This document shows positions 1-10,800 of a stretch of 14,961 nt of DNA, piece by piece (position 1 is the stretch's first letter; each line of letters starts with the position of its first letter). A model generated the notes under the pieces. That model saw only the letters and a list, made by a program, of their open reading frames with translations, had not been told where the DNA came from and did no database searches. This stretch comes from Euperipatoides rowelli. Lineage: Eukaryota > Onychophora > Udeonychophora > Euonychophora > Peripatopsidae. Made by a program: the position numbers and the translations under genes. The stretch is taken from the NCBI GenBank assembly GCA_003024985.2, contig PXIH01S0051158.1. One strand, given 5' to 3'.

Positions 1-525
1 AGTCGAATATTAATAAAAAGATAAATTAAATTAGAATATTGTTGTTCGACTTATGCGACACCTGGCAAACCATAAGGAAGTCGGGCATACATCTCCTCTT
101 TGTATCTTTATTTTTTTTATATTAACAAATTAGTTTGGTTATAATTTTTTGCAGCCAATGTTATAAGGACCTTATCTTAATTCTGGTGAGTTTTCTTATT
201 GTTTTACGAAGTGTAAATGGATTTTTGAGAGTAGTAGCGGTTAGTTCTCCATATTCTAGATACTTTAAATATTTACATACGTTTAATTCTGTGCTAAAAA
301 CTTGCATAGACAGTGATTCACATTGGCCTTTTATTTGGATATATTTTATTTTTCCGTGCACTTGTATAATCAAGAATATGGAAAATATTGTGAATGTACA
401 ATAGAAAACGCCTACAAAGACAATATAATATTAAATTTTCGTAATTATGAGTCCTTAGTTCAACCGGATTCCAATCTCGCACACCCAAGGCCATGAAAAA
501 ATTCACTAGCAACTTCACTAGGTAC
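1..525. other. AT-rich stretch without a recognisable gene
   Basis: Short open frames occur on both strands, but none has a recognisable motif, a convincing start or a splice-bounded structure. The stretch lies upstream of the first recognisable piece of LINE copy 1. If copy 1 were as long as copy 2, its 5' end would fall here or before the window, but I could not align this sequence to the 5' part of copy 2. Copy 1 may therefore be 5' truncated near 525, or this part may have diverged beyond recognition. Confidence 0.5.
430..525 (-). repeat. Possible degenerate tRNA-derived SINE fragment
   Basis: Read on the minus strand, 466-476 gives GATTGGAATCC, which matches the tRNA/SINE B-box consensus GGTTCGANNCC at most positions. 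It is preceded by GTGTGCGA and followed by GGTTGAAC, which also resembles the T-arm region of tRNA-like SINE heads. An A-box can be placed only loosely near 505-520, and no cloverleaf or A-tail is evident. This is a weak pattern match and could be chance. Confidence 0.2.
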
Positions 526-528
526 AGT

Positions 529-1327
529 GAATGTTATGTTTTTCACACGGATGCTGTGAAAAATTCAAATTTGGTAAATTTTAGTATACTGTGGTTAACC
601 ATGAGGACTGTGCTTGCTGAGTTATCCGATATATTGAATGTTTATGGCACTGTATTATCTATGCATCCGTCCGTCATATAGGCACATATCTGAGTATTTT
701 CAAATATGTACTATGCCAGTATTTGTGACATTTGCTTTAAAGGATGGTCAAAATTTTGCAGATTTTCCATATTTAATAAAGTCTAGTGAGGGAGTTAAAG
801 GATGGGTTAGTCCCCCCCCCCCCCCCACAGAGAGATGGCCTGTTTTCGCTGCCGTGAGACAGGCCACAGCATTAAATCTTGTCCGATTCATAAGTGTGCT
901 TCATGTAAGACAGTGTTGTTGGGAAGGGGGGGGGGCGGCAACCCGCATAAGTGTGTTAGGACTTACAGTAATGCTTTGCAACAGAAGACATATACTGAGG
1001 TAGTCCCAGTGGACGGAGAGTCAACAGTAGTCACTGATGATGCTAATGGTCTAGGTATGTCGCAAGATTTATTTGACGATGAGAACAGTACGCTCGTTCA
1101 GCTTGACAGTACACCGGCACAAGATGAGATTGTAAGTAATAGTGCTTTTTCGGAGTCTGCTTCAATGTACCAAGATACTTCACAGAATTCAAAGAAGGCA
1201 TTAAATATTCAGCCAGTTCCTGTAGAGGACCGTCTGTCTGAATTTCATTTTTTCTGATATAACAGATGAGGCAGGGGGGGGGGAGGGGAGGGTACAAAAA
1301 GTTAAAACTCCAAGATGGATGAGATGA
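529..1327 (+). pseudogene. LINE copy 1 ORF1 relic, CCHC zinc-knuckle protein
   Basis: ORF1 proteins of L1/Tx1-type LINEs bind the element RNA. The relic runs through several frames. 529-681 carries the AELSDIL...YG block shared with copy 2. About 712-812 carries PVFVTF and the IKS..GVKGW block. A zinc knuckle of form CX2CX4HX4C lies at 841-882, followed by a second Cys-rich patch (CASC). Next comes an acidic Ser/Asp-rich tail to the stop at 1257. In the next frame, a Gly-rich GGGGEG segment encoded by G10-A-G4 (1274-1288) continues to a stop at 1325-1327. The 15-C run at 812-826 sits exactly where the frame changes before the knuckle, so homopolymer slippage is a likely cause. A 10-G run lies at 926-935. 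The N-terminal part seen in copy 2 was not recognised here. Confidence 0.75.
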
Positions 1328-1637
1328 TAAGCATTTTCTTATTTCATTCTATAATGGCTAAGTTTATGAGTGTTTACAGCAAAGTACAAGTACACTGCGT
1401 GTTTATCTTTATTTATTTTTTACTTGAAGCTCAATTTAGTTTATTTCTCAAAAATAGGTGGGGGGGGGGGGGTTATTACAATATATATACATGTATTACA
1501 TAGCTATGTTTCATTATGACGTTACATTTAATTTTGTGGATTAGATAAATTCACATGCTTTGTATTTCTTTTTCATGCTTTTTATTTTCTTCTCTGACTG
1601 ATATAAGGTTATACGGACAGAACTTTTGCTTTAAATA
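1328..1637 (+). other. Inter-ORF spacer of LINE copy 1
   Basis: No ORF of interest lies between the ORF1 end and the ORF2 start. The spacer is T-rich and contains a run of 13 G at 1460-1472. The corresponding spacer in copy 2 (7423-7859) is longer and has no matching long G run, so this tract is specific to copy 1. Confidence 0.6.
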
Positions 1638-4600
1638 ATGCAGAAGAACATTAATGGTCTCAAGTTTCTATCATTAAATGTAAGAGGTTTAAATACTAGA
1701 AGGAAGCAAAAATGTTTGAAATCTTTGTTGTTGGCTCATGATATAGACATTTGTTTCATGCAAGAGACTAAGTTAAAGTCTTCCCGTGTGGGTGGGGTGG
1801 AAGAAGGAAAAAAAAATTATGTTTTTTTTCCTTTTCGAAGGCAGCGCACCCAAATCATGTCAGGGTGTGGCTATTTTGGTTTCCAGGAGATTAATTGCAG
1901 CGGACATAGTAATACATAAGGCTACATCAAGGTATATAGTGATGTCCATGGTCTTTGATGTCGCAAGTTGGACTTTGATAAACATTTATGCACCCAATAA
2001 TTTGATACGGAATAGAGCAATATTTGCAGACTTGATCTTGTACATACCTCATAGAAGGAATAGTATTATAATTGCTGGAGAATTTAACCACAAAGATCTG
2101 ATGATGGATCCCATGTTTTCAGTTTATTTTGATAGGCTTTCAGTGACCAATGCCACCATGCCTCATGGGAGGGACAGACTACCAACCCACTTGTCAAAGG
2201 CCAGAAATACACTCGATTATTTTTTTATTTCTGCTGGGATGGCTTGTGACACTAGCTTTGACATACTTTTTAATCCGTTTAGTGACCATGCTGCCCTCAT
2301 TTTGGGTATAGGCTTAGTGCAGAGACAACAACTTCCTATCTTTTCTTTAGTACAGTGTCATCCCTTTATATCGCCTGGTATAGACTTTGATCCATATACG
2401 TTGATGCAGTGGCACTTTTATTTCATAAGTTCACTACGCAGAATTATTACATATTTAAATCTAGTTTTACTAGGAAATTATTGGACTTCAAAAGAAGGGC
2501 TGCTCCTAGGACTGGAGCACGATTGGCGGACCATAGGACTCTAATGGAAGCTATGGTCAACATAGATCGCGCAGAATTGGATTTCTATAAAAAGTGTCAG
2601 CTTGAGGTTGATGCTATTCAGCGTAAATTAGAACTGCAGAGAATATTTTGTTTAAAAAACAGATAGTAGCTACACGGCAGGAAATCTCCTATCTCACTAT
2701 TTCATTATGTTTAGTAAGGCTTCCTTTCCACCAGTAACCTTTATGTTTAATGGTACAGAAAATCTGTCAGGTATGCCCATGTTGTTACACGTGTACAGTC
2801 ATTTCACGGAAGTATTTTGCTCAGCGCAGAGGAGGTCAGATGACTTTATGAGACTGGTAGCTTTTCCTTTGCACACTTACATTATATTAATTCTCAGAAC
2901 AATTTCACCATTACATGTGGTGACATCCTGCATGTTTTAGATCAGATGAATGTACATAGCTCACCTGGACCAGATCTGATTTCTGTTAAGTTTTTTAGAC
3001 TATTCCAGCATATTTTTCTACATAGTCTGGTACAGATTTTTATTATGTGGATAACCTTGTCGTATACAGATTGTTTACATACCCATTCTTATATGGTAAT
3101 CCATCATAAACGTGATTTGTATCCCAGGCTGTGACTTGACATTACCTGTACTCGTCCAATAAATGTAGAAAATTTGGAGTCTTAGCTATTCACTAGAATA
3201 TTAAATAATCATCTAAATTTAATTTTGCCCTCTGTTTTTTTTTCACCTTTTCACTTCTCCTTGAACAGAAGATCAATACACACACCTATCAACATATTGC
3301 AGCAGGTGATATTTTATGCCCGTAAGTATCGCAGGAGAGATATTGGAATCATATTTTTATACATCAAGAAGGTGTTTGATTATGTGGACCACAAGTTTCT
3401 TACAAAAAGAGTGCTTCATTACTTAGGAGCTTCAAATTTGGCCCGAGGAGTCATCAATTATTTTACAAACAAGCAGATTTCCATAAAGTATAATGGTTCG
3501 CTTCACTATTCTTTCCCAGTTAGGAGGGTAATTACACAGGGGTCCCCACTTAGCAATAACCTTTTCGCTTTGTACATGGATTCCTTGGTTGTGGAGCTAA
3601 GCAGACCAGATATGGGATTGTAGATTCCGTTGATGAATACAAAGATTTCCGTGACATCATATGTAGATGACCTTATGGTTTTTGCACAGGGCCCACAAAG
3701 CATAGATAGAGTCTTTCAGTGTGTGGAATAATTTCTCATAATTCAGGATCATTGTTTAACACACAGAAGACCAGAGATGGTATCCTTTCATGAATTGTTG
3801 GGACAATAGGTTTAGCATGGGCAGGCCTGTCAATTACTTGGGCATACCCTTCGATTTTTCAGGGTCTACAGCAAGAAATCAGGTTCAAGAGGCCATAATT
3901 GACCGATTTCAGAGAGCTATTCACATTTTGAAGGGCAAGCCACTATCGCTTTTGACCAAGGTCAAAATTAATTAATATTTATTTATTTCCTACAATGTAA
4001 TTCTACGCTCCTCATGTGTCTTTCACCAAGAATTTTATATCCAAATAATACTCTCTTGCCCATAGGATGTTATGTTCTTCGAAGTTGGTACCAGTTTCCA
4101 GGTTTAGATTGTCATTGCTGTTAAAACTGGGAGGTCTGGGATTACATACAATAGATCATCTGGTGATGGTAATAAGGGCCAACCATTTTCTAGCCTATCT
4201 GCAGTATGGAGCCTTTTTAAATCACATGCTACAGATAGAGCCCACTGATACTCCATCACCTAATTAGGAAGAATCTCCTTCTTTGGCTTTATTGTGCAAG
4301 ACTATTCTTGAGGTCCAGGACGATTTGGACCTGCAGGAGGCAGGAAAAACTTCTTATCGGGTTTATCATGGTTCTATGAATCAGGAAATTGTACCTACCT
4401 GGATAGCCAGGCTGTTAGTGCCTTACTATAGAGTCTTCAAGAAAAACTATTTTCCATCAAACCTTCATGACTTTCTTTTTCGCATAACCTCACAGATGGT
4501 TTTCATGAGAGATTGATTGTATCAAGATATGGCTTTAATTTGGATACAGCCTGTCCTTTTTGTGGTAGAGTGGACACCCTTTATCATATATTTATTGAGT

Positions 4601-4938
4601 GCTCATATTTCAGTGAGGCAAGGCAAAGAATTTCCTAATTAGTCAATTTTGATTTTTTTCTAGGCCTCTTTATGACCTTCTTGTTGCCATGTTGGCAAAT
4701 AAGAGTGTCATATTAAAAGAATCATGCTTTTTTGTACCTTCTGGAAAATACGCAATCTTAGGATTTTTTAAGTTATGTCAATGAGGCCATGGCCTATTTT
4801 TTTCTGATATAGATCACGGAAATGGCCAAAAATGACTTTGTTTTTCTTACTACTGAAATCTTCGAATTAAAGTGGAAGAATCAAGAGCTTCTTCCTTTTT
4901 TTAACATATTTTTAAAGGATACTGTGTTATCTTATTAG
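1638..4938 (+). pseudogene. LINE copy 1 ORF2 relic: endonuclease, reverse transcriptase, C-terminal CCHC
   Basis: ORF2 proteins nick the target and reverse-transcribe the element RNA (target-primed reverse transcription). The ATG at 1638 is followed by the endonuclease start LSLNVRGLN and QETKL (1761-1775). A frameshift near the A9/T8 runs at ~1808-1832 follows, then NIYAPN, GEFNH (2077-2091; the usual motif is GDxN) and SDHAAL (2281-2298). RT blocks are SPGPDL (2961-2978), FLYIKKVFD (~3354-3380), TQGSPLS (3534-3554) and, after an in-frame TAG at 3621, YVDD (3660-3671). VNYLGIP follows at 3829-3849. The C-terminal zinc motif CX2CX7HX4C is intact at 4552-4602. The end is set at TAG 4936-4938, where LKWKN...F aligns with the copy 2 terminus. 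The first catalytic Asp of the RT is Tyr here (FLD to FLY). At least six frame changes or stops rule out function. Confidence 0.88.
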
Positions 4939-5095
4939 TTCGTTGAGTGTTTAGTTGGAAGGTCTCCAGCTTATCCAGGTTTTTTTTCAGTCGTCACAGT
5001 AGTGAACTTTATTTTCTTTGTGTAGAGATTCAGGGTTATTGACATCTATTGTATAAAAGGTTGGAGCCATGTATTTTGTATTCTAATTTTGTGAT

Positions 5096-5278
5096 TTGTC
5101 TGATTATTGCATCCTCTTGACCCAGATGTTTGCTGGTGTTTCAGAGGAAGCTTATGATATTTTCATAGTTCAATTATTGAATAAAGCACAGGGGACATCC
5201 CTACAAAAACAAATATTGCTGTTTGTTAGCCGTCATTTTGAACAGGTTCTGATGTCTGAGAAAGGGACTGTTTTCTAG
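5096..5278 (+). other. Unrecognised 60-codon open frame
   Basis: The frame begins shortly after the inferred end of LINE copy 1 and ends in TAG at 5276-5278. A possible 3' splice site (pyrimidine-leaning run ending in CAG) precedes the second Met near 5126. The translation is fairly hydrophilic and helix-like, with a stretch reading LLFVSRHFEQVLMSEKG. That stretch faintly recalls the helix preceding the F..V..SEEF segment of BTB-BACK proteins. There is no clear 5' splice site and no neighbouring exon. It may be a chance ORF, a decayed exon or a piece of another element. Confidence 0.2.
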
Positions 5279-5637
5279 CTTGTTGGGGCACACCAATTTT
5301 ACTTGCTTCAGGGTGCTGAATATGTAGCTCATGTATTTACTCATGATATATGAGCCTATTTTTTTTCATTTTTGTTCCTACTGTCACTCCTTTCAAAATG
5401 TCAATCAAGATTTCTGAGATTATTAGTATTTTGTTATTGTCATCCATATGTTAATTTATCTATGTCCTTAGCAATGTCTTATAATTTATCTAAACTGATC
5501 CTTTTTTGGCAAAAAAGAATTAGTTACAATAAACCACTTCATTGCAATTAAATTTTTACAACAGCACTTTAAGCTTTATGATACAGTGATCAGCATATTT
5601 ATAGGAGTGACAAGAAGAACCAACTAAAATAATAAGC
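5279..5637. other. AT-rich spacer, no gene seen
   Basis: This stretch has frequent stops in all frames. It may hold the more decayed 3' portion of the minus-strand reverse transcriptase element that begins at 5638, but I could not recognise any motif. Confidence 0.4.
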
Positions 5638-5963
5638 TCATTTATCATGATTAAGTCCTAACATCAATAACAGGTATTTGGTTTTATTTAACAGATACCC
5701 ATCCTTTAAGTTGTCTTTTGACACAAATAAGTAAGGTGTATCTTTGATTTTAATAGTGTCATTGAGAGACACCATTGCAAAAGTGGAAGAGGTATTATAA
5801 CTAATGTCACCTATAATTTTTTGAGTTGTTTTTATGTTTAGGGTAAGTGTGTAATTTTCAAGTATTTACTCTAATTTTGCAATTCCCATAGATGCAAATA
5901 GCCAAGATATTTTAAGAGTTACTATATTTAGAGTAGTCACATCATCAGCATAGAGAACATGAA
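5638..5963 (-). pseudogene. Minus-strand reverse transcriptase relic of another retroelement
   Basis: Read on the minus strand from 5963 downwards, one frame runs about 108 codons to the TGA at 5638-5640 with a single internal stop. It starts with VLYADDVTTL, the YADD active-site box of reverse transcriptases (bases ~5937-5959). About 40 codons later comes LTLNIKTTQ, corresponding to the usual l.lN..KT motif, and later KTKYLLLMLGL, resembling the KYLG block. The order and spacing fit non-LTR RTs. The sequence is not closely similar to the flanking plus-strand LINEs and lies on the opposite strand, so it is a separate, older element. LINE copy 2 interrupts it at the codons just before YADD. 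The continuation appears beyond 11257. Confidence 0.6.
5952..5963 (+). repeat. 5' target-site duplication of LINE copy 2
   Basis: The 12-mer AGAGAACATGAA occurs here and again at 11257-11268, immediately after the oligo-A tail of LINE copy 2. The first A is ambiguous because the tail also ends in A, so 11 bp are certain. The match defines the insertion site and the element's 5' end at 5964. Confidence 0.8.
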
Positions 5964-6343
5964 AACTTGAAGATGATGTCATGCCTGGATGTTTTAAACA
6001 CAGCCAGGGTATTACCCATCATTTCAATATATCAAGTTTTATGGTTTATCAGTCTTTATGGTTTTTGGAATGATGCAGTAAAGTGAACATTTGAATATTG
6101 TAATTACGTTTCCCAGGGTGCAGTATTGATATATACAATTAGATAATAGGAAGGCCTTCTGTCTGGCTTTGTATGGTATATTATTAAATCCTTTAGTTAT
6201 GAAGATTGCGACTTCTTTGTCTCCTGTGAGCCGGTCAAAAGATGCAATAATACATAATTTTAATGGTTATGCATCGTTAGTAACTGTAAAGTCGGATGTA
6301 TTGGTAATAGTGGATTTTAATTTTAAATATATCAAGTTCACTG
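5964..6343 (+). other. 5' leader and unresolved ORF1 N-terminus of LINE copy 2
   Basis: This stretch lies between the target-site duplication and the first recognisable ORF1 block. A 63-codon open frame at 6169-6360 may encode part of the ORF1 N-terminus, but I see no motif that fixes it. Nothing in the stretch looks like a recognisable promoter. Confidence 0.45.
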
Positions 6344-7431
6344 TTGCAACAGCTAATTGATATTTTGGCATCCTTTGTTCTTCTGGATCAGTTGGGAGAA
6401 TATTGTAGACTAAATATTCCTGATAACCACTTTGTGACCTTCAGTACTGAGGAGGCAATGATAGCTTTTAAGAGACTTTTATCAAGTATAGTGACCAACT
6501 CATTTTATATGCTAGTGATATTGTCAATTCCAATGTTGTAAAAATTTCTGTGCTTTGCATGCCGGTGAGGGGGGTGAGGGTGGTGAAGGTGGTGAGGGTG
6601 GTGATGGTTGTAATGGCAGAACTATCAGATATTTTACAGGAGTATGGAAAGGTTGTGACCCTCACTCCTTCTGAAAGCAAGATGGATGAGTCAATTTCGA
6701 TTTTAATTTACCCTGTGTTTGTCAACTTTCAGCTGGCTCTGGGGGTGGCAGTGGGGGATGTTCCCTTCTGTATTAAATCTGCTTCAAACAATATGGGCTG
6801 GCTCTCTGTGGGGGAGGAATGCCCCTGTCTGTTTTAGATGCAAGAGTTTGGCTCATGGTGTAAGGGATTGTCCTATAAATGGCGCTTGGGATGTCAGTCC
6901 CTTCAAGCTAAGTGTCAGCATTCATGCTTTCTCCTATACAGTAATGCAGTGAAATGGAATAGGAAAATTATTATGCTTTCTTATGTATCATCAGTGGACA
7001 GAGGAAGCAGTTTACAATCTGGTCAGCTGGGTATGCATTCTGGTGATAAGAGTGGGGGGGGGGGGGCAGGATCAGGCTTCATCTGTGCAAGCCCCCCCCC
7101 CCTCCCCCAGATTTGTAACGCTAAGGATCCTAAGGTATTAAAAACTTCAGTTGATCTGGTCCAATCGGAGTTCTTATCTAGTGATGTAATTGTTGACCAT
7201 TTGGAAGTTGACAAAATGGTAATTAGTGAATCTCAAGGTCAGGACATACTGGACTCGCAGCTACAGCTATTTCTAACTCAATCGCAGTCACAGCTGGGTG
7301 CTGAGGATGCTGCTTTGTTCTGTGGTGGCACGGACTCTCATGGTGATACGGATCACATTGAGTGGCAAGGAATGCAGGGTATCAAGGACACTCAGGACTT
7401 TTCTGGGGGGGGGGAGGGGTAATAAAAAAGC
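6344..7431 (+). pseudogene. LINE copy 2 ORF1 relic, CCHC zinc-knuckle protein
   Basis: The relic begins with a segment containing HFVTFSTEEAMIAF, the F.V.F...EA..A pattern of an RRM-like RNA-binding fold, in frame from 6344. After a frame change near 6480 it reads ASDIVNSNVVKISVL, aligning with the copy 1 segment around 547-590. It then passes through a GTG-rich repeat (6563-6610) into AELSDILQEYG. The zinc knuckle CX2CX4HX4C is at 6830-6871 in another frame. A third frame gives a long acidic Ser/Gln/Asp-rich tail ending in GGGEG encoded by G10-A-G4 (7405-7419), with TAA at 7420-7422. One base over, the frame continues with VIKKQKLDG, matching the copy 1 C-terminus and stopping at 7450-7452 or earlier. 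Frame changes cluster near G and C runs. Confidence 0.75.
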
Positions 7432-7859
7432 AGAAGTTAGATGGCTAATGAAGATTTCTGCTTTATTCAATTATTGTCTTTTTTATTTAATAGTTTAATA
7501 GTATTTCTACATGGGGATAGTGAATTTATTTATTTTCTACGTTGAATTATGTAAATGGTATGTATACAGGTATGTCAGCATGGTTTTTTTAAGTAGCCTT
7601 TTTGTTACTTTATTTTGGTGGGAAGAGTTATTATTGATTTATTTTAAGGCAGTTTCCATGCTGGTACTCTTGGGTGTTTGTGCTGGTTTTGGAAGGGTAT
7701 TGGGGGTACCGGGCAATGCAGTGCCATGTATTTATTTTGGTTGAATTGTATTGAAATTTTTTATTTTATAATTTTTGATAGAAGTATAACAATTTCTATT
7801 GTTATTTTAATCTTTTCATTCATGAATTGTCTCTTATGTTTTTATTATTTGCACTTGTT
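7432..7859 (+). other. Inter-ORF spacer of LINE copy 2
   Basis: T-rich sequence between ORF1 and ORF2. Open frames here translate to hydrophobic, low-complexity peptides from the T-rich composition and show no motif. It corresponds to 1328-1637 of copy 1 but does not align with it by eye. Confidence 0.55.
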
Positions 7860-10800
7860 ATGTCAGTAAATTTGTTTGGTTTAATTATCATGTCCCTGAA
7901 CATTCAGGGTATGAATATTTTTTTTAAAAAAAAATTACTGCAGAAATTTCTGTTAGTGCACCAAATTGATATATGTTTGGTGCAGGAGTCGAAGTTGTCT
8001 CTTGGGAAAAAAGGGGGAAGGGATGGGGTATCATTTTTTTAAAAAGTATTACTATGTGTTTTATGGTAGTGCTTATAGATCTTGTAAAGGTGTTTTGATT
8101 TTGGTATCTAGGCGTCTCTTAGTATCTAACTTGATATTAAGCAAATCACATTCTAGATATTTAGACATTTCTTTTATTTATAAAGCATTTAAGTTTGTGA
8201 TAGTAAATTATTATGCCCCACATATGGTATCTCAAAACAGGATTCTTTTTCATGATGTGCTCTCTGGTATCCTGGGGGGGGAAGGGGGGTACAATTTTTT
8301 GATTATTGGGGGGATTTCACTCATCGATTTTTGCTGTCAGACAAGGCATTTACGACCTTGGTCAGTGGGTTACGATTAGATAATGCAGCTCATATTGCTG
8401 GTTTACAGATACCCCTACTCATTTTGCTTCAGCATCTAATGTTTTAGATTATTTGTTTGTGTCTGCACAACTTATTACTAATTCACATTTTTCTATTATT
8501 CCAGTTGGTTTTTCTGATCATGCTGCCCTGATTTTTCAAACAGAGTGTAGGGAGGGAATGTCTCTGCCACTTCTTGCACTACAGGTGCCTCACCTTTTTA
8601 TTTCACCTACGGTTGTGTATAATGATCTTTTTGTTTCCAATGTTTACATTCTGGCTCGGCAATTACTCTTTGATAAATTTGATTTTCAGAATTACTTTTA
8701 CAGCCTTAATATGTAGCACTGCTAAGGGGTATAGGGAGGGTATTCGTAATGGGATTAGCAAACTTGAGGGCGTTTTGGGTCACTTGCGGAATATTCAGTG
8801 GGAGGATGTACCCTTTTATAAGGTCGGTGCGAGAAAGTATATGGATTTGTGCAGGCATAAAAATGAAATGCATATTTTATGTTAAGGAAGGACATTATTG
8901 CTTCTATGGGTGAAATCTCATCATTGATTATCTCTCACTTTTTTTGGAAGAATACTGCCCACCAGTATTTATATGGATGATGGTAATAGCAACCTTACTG
9001 GTCTGGGTTAAATAGTGAATTTATTATTTGTATGGAGTTTTTTCTCACACTTATCAGTCAAATGCTGGATATAATTCTGACCTAGACGTGCTTGTCCATT
9101 TTCCTATTCATGCTGATTTAGGTGAAGAATACAATATTTATTATTTCTGAGGCTGGCATTGCTTTGGCAAGTTCGCAGCTGAATGTTCATAACTCCCCAG
9201 GGCCAGATGTCATCTCCACACCTATGCTTAAAATGTTTTCTAATATTTTATACCTAATTTGGTTGTTCTTTTTAATTATTGGCTAGTGTCTCCGTATATG
9301 TACTCCCAGTTGGTTCATTCTTATTTAGTTCTTCACAGGACAAAAAACTTGGAATTGGGTAGCCCACTTTCTATTAAAAATGTTAGGCCTATTAACATAC
9401 AGTGTGTTGACACAAAAATCTTTGTGAGAATCTTGAATAACAGATTGAGTGCCGTCATGGATTCTGTGGTTGCACCTGTACATTTTGCCATCAGGGGTAG
9501 GACTATACACATTCCTAATTGTATTTTGCAACAGGTAATACAAATTGCTAGAAAAGATAAATTAAATGACCTGGCTGTTATATTTTTAGATGTGCAAAAA
9601 GCGTTTGATTTTGTCAATCATCACTATTTGGCCACTCAAATTTTACGTCATTTTGACACTTCTATTCTTTCCAGGGGCTTACTCAATTATGTATGTAATA
9701 AAACTGTATCTTTGCTATCTATATCATCAGTTAATTAGAGCTCTGATTGCTATGAATACTGGGATTTTTTTCCTTCTCTTAATAAAGTTTTTTTTGTAAT
9801 GACATATGTAGACAATATTGTTGTCTTTGTCAGCGGTAGGTCTAATGTAAATAGGATTATGCATATAGTTCAGTCTTTTGCATACCTTACTGGCTCTGTT
9901 TTTAATGTAGCAAAACGTTTATCTGGTATTCAGTTGCTAATTGTTTGTTAGATGGCTATGGGAAGGGTGCTCTGGGAGCCTACCTGGGGATCCCTTAACC
10001 ATTTGTGGACAATGTTGTTAGGTTGAAGATTTAGGGTAATATAGTGGATTATTTTCTTTATGTGAAAACTAAACTTGCTGGCAAGTATTTGTCCTTATCC
10101 ACCAGGGTTAGGATAGTGAATGTTTATTTAATGACCAAGCTTTATTATTATTCTGCACACTTTGCATTTACTAAAAATTTATTAACAGGTTATATTCAAT
10201 TGTTCACACAATTTTGTGGGGTACTTAACTTATCCCTATTTCTCATCTTTGGCTGTCAAAGCCTGTCAGGCAGGTGGATGTGGGGAATCATGACATTACT
10301 TATTTGTTTAAAGTCATTAGGGCTAACTTATTTTTATTGTATTTACAGTTTTCCCAGTCCTTGAATTTGCTTGTGGAAGTTGAGCCGACGGATACTCTTT
10401 TTGTCAAACCCGTTTCCCTCACAGTACTAAGGGTTACTTTTTGTGATTTAGCAGAAATTTTTAATTTTGTGTATGGTGGGAAATTCCGTTATAGAGCATA
10501 TATTTCTCATTCATGAAGATTAACGGCCCACTGCATTACAGGCTTATTTTTTTTTTGCATATTTATAGGGTTTTTAGGGATTATTATGTGGGCCCAACCT
10601 TTATGATTTTGCCTTCAGGCTTTGTGATGAGTCCATCTTTACGAGGGATTTATTGATAGCCCAATACAAGTTTCAGGTACAGGATCGATGTGCGTTTTGT
10701 GATTATCCTGAAACCATTTTGCTTGAGTGTCGGCACTTTGCAGATCTCCGTAGTCGTGTTACTCAATACAAGCATATTAATTTTAGTTATAATTCTGTCT

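Larger units (their letters stand above)
529..5080 (+). mobile_element. LINE copy 1: degenerate L1/Tx1-like non-LTR retrotransposon
   Basis: The order is ORF1 relic with a CCHC knuckle, spacer, then ORF2 relic with endonuclease, reverse transcriptase and C-terminal CCHC. This is the layout of L1/Tx1-group LINEs. It aligns by translation with the second copy (5964-11256) along its length, with shared blocks such as the AELSDIL segment of ORF1, the SPGPD segment of the RT, and VIRAN..L.YLQ plus EPTDT near the C-terminus. Both ends are approximate. The 3' end is placed near 5080 because 5032-5070 resembles the last ~70 bp of copy 2 before its hairpin and tail. No A-tail or target-site duplication was found. 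Multiple frameshifts and stops make it non-functional. Confidence 0.85.

Noticed and set aside
135-404. 89-codon plus-strand frame and overlapping minus-strand frames at the left edge
   Set aside because: Composition follows the T-rich DNA, there is no motif, and frames on both strands overlap. I see no basis for a gene.
6468-6680. Minus-strand Thr-rich open frame
   Set aside because: It is the complement of the GTG-rich repeat inside LINE copy 2 ORF1 and a shadow of it.
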